From: Paludibacteraceae bacterium
GTDB lineage: Bacteria; Bacteroidota; Bacteroidia; Bacteroidales; Paludibacteraceae
Assembly: GCA_017451525.1 (NCBI GenBank)
Contig: JAFTOD010000005.1
Span: 1 to 64,000 of the forward strand
Reading direction: 5' to 3'
Length of the DNA: 64,000 nucleotides
The translations under genes were made by a program, and so were the position numbers. Positions within the stretch are counted from its first letter, which is position 1. Each line of letters begins with the position of its first letter. Positions 1-5,980 of this stretch are shown here, piece after piece. The notes below the pieces were generated by a model. That model had not been told where the DNA came from. It made no database searches and saw nothing but the letters and a program-made list of their open reading frames with translations.

Positions 1-1
1 C

Positions 2-442
2 ATCAACCGTCAAAAAAAGTACCGTGATGATAACGGTCGCGTTATTCACGAAGGCAGACAGGAGGGCTATGCTGTCCGTAATCCCCGTGACTACAAGAAG
101 AAACCGCCACAAGGCGCAGAATTGGAGCATATCAACCTCTTCCGCCAAGCGTGTCTCATTACCAAGGAAATCCTTGATGCCGAAAAACCAGAGGAGACAC
201 CTATCGTCGCTATTTTTCCTCCACGACCAAAATATCTTACGAAAGAGGAAGCACTATCATTACTTGCAGACTACCGCAGACGGTATAAAGCTCAACTTCC
301 AAACACACGCGGAACACATCCCGACCCTGAAGCACCAATAGACAAGCTCACCCTTGCCCCGAAACGTTATGCTCGCCTAGACAATTTCATCCGCTCCATG
401 GTATATCAATCCATCAAAACAACAGAACCCACACAACAATAG
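2..442 (+). CDS. Conserved hypothetical protein, 3' end only
   Basis: The frame is open from the left edge to a TAA at 440-442, so only the last 146 residues are present and the start lies outside the window. The visible part is hydrophilic and strongly basic at first (runs of Lys, Arg and Pro), then a mixed alpha-helical stretch rich in Leu, Ala and Arg. It has no signal peptide or membrane segment. The stretch YAVRNPRDYKKKPPQGAEL resembles small hypothetical proteins common in Bacteroidales accessory regions, but I recognise no characterised family. An ATG at 122 lies well inside the conserved-looking part, so it is probably not the true start. Function unknown. Confidence 0.6.
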   Translation: MNRQKKYRDDNGRVIHEGRQEGYAVRNPRDYKKKPPQGAELEHINLFRQACLITKEILDAEKPEETPIVAIFPPRPKYLTKEEALSLLADYRRRYKAQLPNTRGTHPDPEAPIDKLTLAPKRYARLDNFIRSMVYQSIKTTEPTQQ

Positions 443-470
443 AAAAAACAACTACTAAACGGAGCAAAAG

Positions 471-495
471 CCATAAAGCCACAGATTTACACTCC
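471..495 (+). repeat. 25-bp direct repeat, copy 1 (copy 2 at 757-781)
   Basis: CCATAAAnCCACAnATTTAC continues as ACTCC and occurs at 471-495 and at 757-781 with two mismatches. The second copy ends just before the promoter of the gene at 829. The repeats bracket the orphan tag, the 24-bp tandem repeat and the hairpin, so the 386 bp between the genes at 442 and 829 is built almost entirely of repeats. Confidence 0.75.
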
Positions 496-522
496 TATAG
501 AACAAGCGCAAAATATACAGTA

Positions 523-600
523 AAAATTCTCCGTGATGGTCAAATCTTCATCCTCCGCGGAGATAAGACTTACACGATTACTGACACAGAGGTTAAGTAA
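523..600 (+). pseudogene. Orphan C-terminal tag (gene remnant)
   Basis: Frame 1 here encodes KILRDGQIFILRGDKTYTI followed by TDTEVK and a TAA stop. This matches the roughly 25-residue C-terminal tag that ends four secreted proteins at 45.3-52.5 kb (K-[VIL]-[IL]-x-[ND]-G-Q-[LI], then a second N/D-G motif, then V-[KR] and stop). The frame is open only from 331, contains no ATG, and no secreted domain precedes it. It is therefore best read as the surviving 3' end of a deleted secreted-protein gene. Confidence 0.5.
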
Positions 601-644
601 TCTATCGTCTCAATAACACATTAGTCTATCGTTTCAATAACACA
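601..644 (+). repeat. Two-copy tandem repeat, 24-bp period
   Basis: TCTATCGTCTCAATAACACA at 601-620 recurs at 625-644 with one substitution (TCTATCGTTTCAATAACACA). It immediately follows the stop codon of the orphan tag and runs into the hairpin at 646. Confidence 0.8.
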
Positions 645-645
645 C

Positions 646-673
646 AAGCATCACGCTATTTAGCGTGATGCTT
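646..673. terminator. Perfect 13-bp inverted repeat, terminator-like hairpin
   Basis: AAGCATCACGCTA at 646-658 is followed by TT and then its exact reverse complement at 661-673. There is no uridine tract on either side, so it could be a transcript-end stabiliser rather than an intrinsic terminator. It would end transcripts entering from the left-edge gene. Confidence 0.55.
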
Positions 674-786
674 ACTATATTATGCCTAACTCCCTACTCG
701 GCAGCATACTATTACCACACAACAACTGACAGAATAACAAAATAAGGGTACAAAATCCATAAATCCACAAATTTACACTCCAACAC

Positions 787-818
787 TTGCACATATCAAA
801 AATTATCTGTAATTTTGC
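787..818 (+). promoter_or_regulatory. Bacteroidota promoter for the 829 gene
   Basis: TTG at 787-789, a 20-nt spacer, and TAATTTTGC at 810-818. The expected transcription start is only a few bases before the ATG at 829, which favours that start over the TTG codon at 787 that lies inside the promoter. Confidence 0.7.
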
Positions 819-828
819 ACCCAGTTAT

Positions 829-1056
829 ATGAAGATACCCGAACAAATATTGCATGCAGCTCAAGAATTGACTACCCGATACGGCAATCAATTAATGTAT
901 CGTGGTTGCTACAATGGTTGTTCGGTGTACCAATTCTGTTTTCCGAAAGATCTTGATACGGGTTTTCCCATTCTCTATTTGTTCAATGGAAACGAGGTGA
1001 CGACCTTACAAGGCACTGAAACATGTGATATCATCAAGCAACTCCGCCATGCGTAA
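829..1056 (+). CDS. Small hypothetical protein (75 aa)
   Basis: A 75-residue soluble protein starting MKIPEQILHAAQELTTRYG. It has a short N-terminal helix, then a Tyr/Cys-rich middle (GCYNGCSVYQFCF) and an acidic end. The start follows from the promoter at 787-818. Its last 8 bases overlap the start of the secreted repeat protein at 1049, so the two are probably translationally coupled and may act together. I recognise no family. Confidence 0.65.
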   Translation: MKIPEQILHAAQELTTRYGNQLMYRGCYNGCSVYQFCFPKDLDTGFPILYLFNGNEVTTLQGTETCDIIKQLRHA

Positions 1057-1405
1057 AATAACATTTCTTTCCATATTCATATTGCTATCCGCTACGCTCT
1101 TGGCTGAGGATTGTGTTTTCGTAAAGGACGGCAAAGAATTTCCTCTTCATGGCAAGGTGCAGATTGTTGAGGTGTTTCCTGACCTCAAAATACAAATCGT
1201 AGATGCTCATGCGGATTTAGAGGTCAAACTGGTAGAGGCGTTCCCTGATGATTGCGGTGAAGTGCAATTGGTACAAGAGTTCCCTGATGTGAAAATCCAG
1301 ATAGTTGAAGCATTTCCCGATCTGGAAGTAAAGATTGTTAACGCTTTTCCTGGGCTTACAGCCTCCGCAAAAACAGCCACAAACACAACGCCGCCACTGC
1401 AATAA
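1049..1405 (+). CDS. Secreted repeat protein, DUF6150-like
   Basis: A 118-residue protein with a clear signal peptide (MRKITFLSIFILLSATLLA, then EDC). The mature part is almost entirely short tandem units of about 10 residues of the form hxIVExFPDhxh (QIVEVFPDLK, KLVEAFPDD, QLVQEFPD, QIVEAFPDLE, KIVNAFPG), predicting a regular beta-strand stack. The repeat style recalls the DUF6150 family of Bacteroidota, recognised by eye only. The ATG at 1049 gives the signal peptide; an upstream ATG at 1025 would add eight unhelpful residues. It overlaps the preceding gene by 8 bp. Likely periplasmic or surface exposed; function unknown. Confidence 0.65.
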   Translation: MRKITFLSIFILLSATLLAEDCVFVKDGKEFPLHGKVQIVEVFPDLKIQIVDAHADLEVKLVEAFPDDCGEVQLVQEFPDVKIQIVEAFPDLEVKIVNAFPGLTASAKTATNTTPPLQ

Positions 1406-1573
1406 TACCCACTATTACCACTATAACCCGCGATGGTGTTTTCACCTTCGTTTGCTTTGGCTTTTGCTTTCCTCTTCTGTTTCCACCGACTGCGTATTAT
1501 TAGCAGGCTATTAGATGTCACTTGTTGTTTCCTGTTGAGTTTGAGTTTTTTAAGATTCAATTCTCAACTACCT

Positions 1574-1792
1574 ATGAACAGTTAGTCCAAATCCCAACTC
1601 GCCACAGCAGCGGGCGTTTCTCTCACCACTTTCCGCCGTTGGCTCCGTTCCGACGAAGCCTATCCCAATACATGCTACTTGCTGTCCATAGTCATTGGCA
1701 ACCTACTCCGTATAAGAAAGCGGGTATTATGCACATCTCCGATCCGACCACCTAACTTGATCATGAATGGGCAAGCACATTGCGCGAACTAG
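1574..1792 (+). pseudogene. Decayed helix-turn-helix gene
   Basis: From the ATG at 1574 the frame reads M-N-S, a TAG at 1583, then SKSQLATAAGVSLTTFRRWL followed by RSDEAY. That pattern is typical of short (60-70 aa) Bacteroidales helix-turn-helix proteins of the type KSELAxAAGVSxxTFxRWL. The in-frame stop at codon 4, and a C-terminal half that does not resemble the family, suggest a pseudogene. A neighbouring frame continues with a hydrophilic stretch (HEWASTLRELEWIKNEE) to about 1873, possibly the frame-shifted remainder. The rest of 1406-1843 holds no other supportable gene. Confidence 0.35.
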
Positions 1793-1843
1793 AATGGATA
1801 AAAAATGAAGAGGCGAAAGCTAATAATTCCCTATTAAATAAAG

Positions 1844-1990
1844 TTATGCGGTTTTGTGCGAGAAAAGTCTAAAGAACCAAACAATAAACTCAAGGATATA
1901 TTTCCCCATAACAACTATCGACCCTATGATTACAGTGCCGACAAACATAGCTCCGAGAGCAACCAATACCCAACCTATTAAAGCTAACAT
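1844..1990 (-). CDS. Small membrane protein (48 aa)
   Basis: The minus strand encodes MLALIGWVLVALGAMFVGTV, a second hydrophobic block around VIIGSIVVMGKYILEFIVWF, and a basic tail ending SHKTA. Almost the whole protein is membrane spanning (one long or two short helices). It is too short for usual gene-calling cut-offs, but a full promoter (TTG, 20 nt, TACCTTTGC) lies 26 bp upstream, which is strong support. It is divergent from the gene at 2164. Function unknown; a small inner-membrane regulator or a toxin-like peptide are only possibilities. Confidence 0.6.
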   Translation of the reverse strand: MLALIGWVLVALGAMFVGTVIIGSIVVMGKYILEFIVWFFRLFSHKTA

Positions 1991-2015
1991 TTGTATGTTA
2001 TTTAGTGATTCCTGC

Positions 2016-2048
2016 TGCAAAGGTACGAAAAATTATTCATTCTCCCAA
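2016..2048 (-). promoter_or_regulatory. Bacteroidota promoter for the 48-aa membrane protein
   Basis: On the minus strand TTG (2048-2046), a 20-nt spacer and TACCTTTGCA (2025-2016). It gives a leader of about 20 nt to the ATG at 1990. Confidence 0.7.
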
Positions 2049-2087
2049 ATCATTTTCACTTTTACTACATTAAAATCGTTACATCAC

Positions 2088-2119
2088 TTGGTTGTTTCGT
2101 ATTTTTTCACTACCTTTGC
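2088..2119 (+). promoter_or_regulatory. Bacteroidota promoter for the 2164 gene
   Basis: TTG at 2088-2090, 20-nt spacer, TACCTTTGC at 2111-2119, 45 bp before the ATG at 2164. Confidence 0.7.
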
Positions 2120-2163
2120 GCCAAATTAGTAATTCATAATATCTACAAAACCAATTACGCCAT

Positions 2164-2736
2164 ATGATTACCCTGCTTATTCTTTTCATCATTTTCTGTT
2201 GCGTGATGATCTATCGTAAAACAAAACAAAAAAAGCACGATGACAAACAGCGTGATTATTACTTGCTTCTGCATGTCTTATTGGTTCAATATACAGATTT
2301 GATTAAAGAAACTATTCATCTTAAATCCTTCAGCGATAAAATGGAGGATTTCAACAAGCATTTAGAAGAGTTTATTGCAATCTATGACACCAGCAAACAC
2401 GGCGACATGGTTAAAATGGCTGTTGAGGAATTTATAAAAAACGGATATGAAGCGCCAGATAAGCAAGTACTACACTTCATTGAACGACCTTTGGATTTTG
2501 ATAGCAAAATGTTCCGTTACAATAAATATACAAACATAATAAATTCCTTTGAAGAATATTGGGAAACTGCTATAGCCAACTTAAAACAAAAGGCTGCTAT
2601 ACGAAAACGCAGACAATATATCATAGAGCAAATCGACGAAATGATTATAGAGTGTGACAAATACGGCTATAATACGCTGATATCAACACTGCAAAATTAC
2701 CGCCTAAAGAACGAACAGGCACTTGCCAACTCATAA
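2164..2736 (+). CDS. Membrane-anchored hypothetical protein (190 aa)
   Basis: One N-terminal hydrophobic segment (residues 2-17, TLLILFIIFCCVMIY) is followed by a Lys/Arg-rich stop-transfer stretch. The remaining roughly 165 residues are charged and alpha-helical, with no recognisable motif, and would face the cytoplasm. The gene has its own promoter at 2088-2119 and no co-transcribed partner. The helical tail (IIEQIDEMIIECDKYGYN) could form a coiled coil. Function unknown. Confidence 0.7.
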   Translation: MITLLILFIIFCCVMIYRKTKQKKHDDKQRDYYLLLHVLLVQYTDLIKETIHLKSFSDKMEDFNKHLEEFIAIYDTSKHGDMVKMAVEEFIKNGYEAPDKQVLHFIERPLDFDSKMFRYNKYTNIINSFEEYWETAIANLKQKAAIRKRRQYIIEQIDEMIIECDKYGYNTLISTLQNYRLKNEQALANS

Positions 2737-2835
2737 TTCTAAATTCTCAATTAGAGAAAACTACCTTATCATACTATATCTTACTTAAGACTACCTAATC
2801 CTACCACAAGTTACTACCAACTCACCAAATAGTTG

Positions 2836-2844
2836 TACCTTTGC
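2836..2844 (+). promoter_or_regulatory. Promoter -7 element (TACCTTTGC)
   Basis: TACCTTTGC lies 30 bp before the ATG at 2874. A TTA rather than TTG sits near the expected -33 position, so this may be a weaker promoter. Confidence 0.6.
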
Positions 2845-2873
2845 AGCATCATTTACCATAAAACGATATAACC

Positions 2874-3746
2874 ATGAAAAAGATTCTGATATTAGCATTA
2901 GCCCTCTTGGCAACCACATGCCTAATGCATAGCGCAGATTTTGTAATCAACAATTGCCCAGTAACCCCCGTGCGCGAAGAACCTTCCGAAGCCGCCGAAC
3001 AAGCCACCCAATTGCTCTTTGGCGAAGTATGCGAAGTCGTAGATTACTTGCCTGGATGGACCAAAATCCGCTCCACCATGGACGGACAAACAGGATGGGT
3101 GAGCGCAAAAATGGTCACACCTGTCAGCGATGAGGCGAAAAAGCAATGGGGCGATGAGGCGATGGGAGTAGTCGCTGTGCCCATGGCAGTGGCTACAGAC
3201 ATCGCAACAGGAGAAAAACGAATGCTCACCATCGGTACACGATTGCCCAACTATGCAGACGGCACCTTCACAGTGTTAGGGAAACAATACCAGATGGATC
3301 CAAATTGCGTGTATGAGATTAAAGGTGAGAAGGTAGAGGTTAAAGGTGAGGAAATAGTGCGAGTGGCGAAAACATTGTTGAATGTGCCATACCTATGGGG
3401 TGGCAAGAATATGATGGGCTTCGACTGCTCAGGATTTGTACAAACGGTATATAGCGTGTTTGGTATCCACCTGTTGCGCAATGCCCGCGAACAAATCACA
3501 CAAGGCGAAGTGGTGAACTCATTGGCAGAATCACAACCAGGCGACTTGGTGTTCTTCGACCATTCGGATCGTGACCCAAATGCCACAAAGATATCACATG
3601 TAGGCATGCTGATTAGTCCGACACAAGTCATACACTGCTCGGGATGCGTGCATATAGATAGGATAGACGAGATGGGTATTTATCTCGCCAACGGCGAAAT
3701 GACACACCATCTAGTGCAGATCAAGCGGTATATAAAGAAAAAATAA
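2874..3746 (+). CDS. Secreted SH3b + NlpC/P60 cell-wall peptidase
   Basis: A 290-residue exported protein. It has a signal peptide (residues 1-20), a bacterial SH3 domain (about 28-82, with GWTKIRS and GQTGWVSAKM), a second degenerate SH3-like region (about 95-150) and a C-terminal NlpC/P60 domain (about 160-290). The catalytic triad is visible as Cys185 in FDCSG, His242 in SHVG and His254 in VIHCSG. Proteins of this layout (YkfC type) cleave gamma-D-glutamyl-diamino-acid bonds in murein peptides, so a role in periplasmic peptidoglycan recycling or remodelling is likely. A 21-bp imperfect repeat at 3320-3350 encodes KGEKVEVKGEE in the linker before the catalytic domain. Confidence 0.88.
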   Translation: MKKILILALALLATTCLMHSADFVINNCPVTPVREEPSEAAEQATQLLFGEVCEVVDYLPGWTKIRSTMDGQTGWVSAKMVTPVSDEAKKQWGDEAMGVVAVPMAVATDIATGEKRMLTIGTRLPNYADGTFTVLGKQYQMDPNCVYEIKGEKVEVKGEEIVRVAKTLLNVPYLWGGKNMMGFDCSGFVQTVYSVFGIHLLRNAREQITQGEVVNSLAESQPGDLVFFDHSDRDPNATKISHVGMLISPTQVIHCSGCVHIDRIDEMGIYLANGEMTHHLVQIKRYIKKK

Positions 3747-3863
3747 ATAGGATGTGAATAGAATGCGCTTCGCCTAAAAAAAAAAATGATAACCTGAAGT
3801 ATCATTCGGCTATCATTTTGTTATCACATTGAGAATCCTGCATATATAAATTCTCAATCTCAG

Positions 3864-3936
3864 TGATTCAGCTGGGGCTCGAACCCAGGACCCCATCCTT
3901 AAAAGGGATGTGCTCTACCTGCTGAGCTACTGAATC
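3864..3936 (-). tRNA. tRNA-Lys (anticodon TTT)
   Basis: The minus strand folds as a 73-nt cloverleaf: acceptor GATTCAG/CTGAATC, D arm with GCTCAGCAGGTAGAGC, anticodon stem CATCC/GGATG around loop CTTTTAA (TTT at positions 34-36), T arm GGTTCGAGCCC and discriminator A. No CCA is encoded. Its own promoter is at 3972-4003. Confidence 0.95.
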
Positions 3937-3971
3937 CCGCGTAAAACGCATACTTCCATTCGAAAGCGGGT

Positions 3972-4003
3972 GCAAAAGTACTGCTTTTTTTTGATATGAC
4001 CAA
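3972..4003 (-). promoter_or_regulatory. Promoter of tRNA-Lys
   Basis: Minus-strand TTG (4003-4001), 20-nt spacer, TACTTTTGC (3980-3972). Confidence 0.7.
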
Positions 4004-4041
4004 ATATTTCGACAAAAAAGTGCAAAAATAAGTATTTTTTA

Positions 4042-4073
4042 TTGCTTAATCCAAAATATTTGAGTAACTTTGC
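4042..4073 (+). promoter_or_regulatory. Promoter of ispG
   Basis: TTG at 4042-4044, 20-nt spacer, TAACTTTGC at 4065-4073. The promoter covers the TTG codon at 4070, which excludes that codon as the start of ispG. Confidence 0.75.
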
Positions 4074-4090
4074 ACCAAATTCGGGCTTTT

Positions 4091-5500
4091 ATGAACATAC
4101 AATTGACATACCATCGTCGTCAAACTACGACCACCCATGTAGGCAGTCTATCCATAGGCAGCGAACACCCTGTTCGTATTCAAACAATGGCGAATACCTC
4201 TACCAATGATATCGAAGGTAGCGTGGCACAAGCTGAACGTTGCATCGCTGCGGGCACTGAAATTCTGCGTTTTACCACCCAAGGCATACGCGAAGTAGAA
4301 TCCCTTGCGCAAATTCACCAATCACTACATAGCGTAGCCCAATCTACAGCGAAGCAATCTAACATTCCTTTGGTTGCTGATGTCCATTTCCAATCCGACG
4401 TAGCAGATGCCGCAGCAAAAGTGGTAGAGAAAGTGCGCATCAATCCAGGTAATTACATTGACCCTGCCCGCAAATTCAAGCAAATAGACTATACGGAAGA
4501 AGAATATCAAGCAGAATTGCAGCGACTTCGCAATCGTTTCATCCAACTACTCAATATCTGCAAAGAGCACCAGACTGCCCTGCGCATTGGTGTTAATCAC
4601 GGCAGCCTAAGTGACCGTATTATGTCGCGCTATGGCGACACACCCGAAGGCATGGTAGAGAGCTGCATGGAGTTCTTGCGCGTAGCAGTGGCAGAAGACT
4701 TCAAAGATATAGTCCTTTCCATTAAAGCCAGCAATACCCGCGTGATGGTCACTACCGTCCGTCTGTTGGTTTGGCAGATGCAGGAAGAAGGAATGGCATT
4801 TCCATTGCATTTGGGCGTGACGGAAGCAGGCGAAGGCGAAGACGGTCGTGTGAAATCTGCAGTAGGTATTGGTGCCCTACTCGCAGACGGCATAGGCGAT
4901 ACCATTCGCGTGAGTCTGAGCGAAGCCCCCGAAAAAGAATTACCCGTTGCCAAAGCCTTGGTAGATTACTTCGCTGATGAGCAAAGCATTCGCTATGTGG
5001 CTACTACCCAAGTTAAGATAGAAGATAAGACAGTCTATTTCTCCAACGCCGACACCGATTGGCAACTCTTCCAACTCCATGCTGCTGCCGAATGTGGTCG
5101 CTTGCTCTGGGATCACAATTGCACAGATTTAGTGCTCAATAATGACCACTTCGCCGCAGAAGATTTAGCACGTTTGAGCAAAGACATTCTGCAAGCCGCG
5201 CGCGTGCGTATGTATAAAACGGAGTATATCTCATGCCCAGGGTGCGGACGTACGCTCTTCGATTTGGAGCAAACCATTGCTCAAGTGAAAGCAGCCACAT
5301 CCCACCTGCAAGGACTGAAAATAGGTATCATGGGTTGTATTGTCAATGGTCCGGGCGAGATGGCGGACGCCGATTATGGCTACGTAGGCGCAGGCCGAGG
5401 CAAGGTCAGCCTCTATCGCGGCAAAGAATGTATCCTTAAAAACATCCCCCAAGAAGACGCAGTACAACAACTCCTCACACTAATTGAGCACGACCGATAA
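4091..5500 (+). CDS. ispG: 4-hydroxy-3-methylbut-2-enyl diphosphate synthase (flavodoxin/ferredoxin type)
   Basis: IspG carries out the reductive ring opening of MEcPP to HMBPP in the non-mevalonate isoprenoid pathway, using a 4Fe-4S cluster. The TIM-barrel N-terminal half is clear (VRIQTMANTSTNDI, LVADVHF, VRINPGN). The cluster ligands are Cys382 and Cys385 in CPGCGRT and Cys416 in GCIVNGPGE, with Glu423 of the same motif. At 469 aa it lies between the short bacterial form (about 370) and the long Bacteroidota/Chlamydia form (about 600); the inserted middle domain seems shortened to about residues 290-350. It is transcribed alone. The ATG at 4091 is chosen because an upstream TTG sits inside the promoter. 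Confidence 0.93.
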   Translation: MNIQLTYHRRQTTTTHVGSLSIGSEHPVRIQTMANTSTNDIEGSVAQAERCIAAGTEILRFTTQGIREVESLAQIHQSLHSVAQSTAKQSNIPLVADVHFQSDVADAAAKVVEKVRINPGNYIDPARKFKQIDYTEEEYQAELQRLRNRFIQLLNICKEHQTALRIGVNHGSLSDRIMSRYGDTPEGMVESCMEFLRVAVAEDFKDIVLSIKASNTRVMVTTVRLLVWQMQEEGMAFPLHLGVTEAGEGEDGRVKSAVGIGALLADGIGDTIRVSLSEAPEKELPVAKALVDYFADEQSIRYVATTQVKIEDKTVYFSNADTDWQLFQLHAAAECGRLLWDHNCTDLVLNNDHFAAEDLARLSKDILQAARVRMYKTEYISCPGCGRTLFDLEQTIAQVKAATSHLQGLKIGIMGCIVNGPGEMADADYGYVGAGRGKVSLYRGKECILKNIPQEDAVQQLLTLIEHDR

Positions 5501-5962
5501 TTAAATAATACTTAATGTATTATAACTCACAATCTGATCAAGGAATCGATACTCATTGTCTAATACTTCTGCTATAATAGTATCTCTACCATTGCTCAGC
5601 ATCAAAAATGGGACTTTTAGTCGACGGTTGTAAATCGCAGTTTGATCAAATACTTGCTGCGTAAGAGGCACGCACTCTGCTTTGAATTCAATCAACATGA
5701 GCGGCTGCATCTGCTGGTTATATACAATGGCATCGCAACGCTTCTTGAGCCCCGCTACTTCGATGGGCACCTCTACGCCAATCAGTCCGTGGGGGTAGCC
5801 ATAGTTAATCTCCAACGCATGTAGAATGATCTGACGAACATGCTCCTCTGGCGTAAGGCGGACATATCGCCGCCTCCACGCACAAAGTACATATTGTTTG
5901 CCGTTTTGAGTTCGTATCTGCATCGCCTCTAAACTATAGCCCACAGGGCGTTCTATAGGCAC
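5501..5962 (-). CDS. HsdR_N-like (type I restriction enzyme R N-terminal) domain protein
   Basis: A 153-residue stand-alone protein matching the HsdR N-terminal nuclease-like domain found singly in many Bacteroidetes: RRRYVRLTPEEHVRQ, GVEVPIEVAGLKKRCDAIVY, LMLIEFKAE, then VFDQTAIYNRRLKVPFLMLSNG. The D...E-x-K arrangement (CDAIVY and IEFKAE) is that of PD-(D/E)XK nucleases. No helicase, methylase or specificity subunit is nearby, so restriction is unlikely. It follows glnS by 18 bp on the same strand and is probably co-transcribed. The start is GTG at 5962; an ATG at 5923 is an alternative. Its stop abuts the ispG stop in convergent orientation. Confidence 0.75.
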   Translation of the reverse strand: MPIERPVGYSLEAMQIRTQNGKQYVLCAWRRRYVRLTPEEHVRQIILHALEINYGYPHGLIGVEVPIEVAGLKKRCDAIVYNQQMQPLMLIEFKAECVPLTQQVFDQTAIYNRRLKVPFLMLSNGRDTIIAEVLDNEYRFLDQIVSYNTLSII

Positions 5963-5980
5963 AACGTGCCGTCCTCTAAA

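Noticed and set aside
1207..1560. Minus-strand frame opposite the strand-repeat protein
   Set aside because: Basic low-complexity translation created by the repeats of the plus-strand gene; no promoter.
1854..2129. 91-residue plus-strand frame
   Set aside because: It is antisense to the 48-residue membrane protein, which has a matching promoter, and runs through two promoters.
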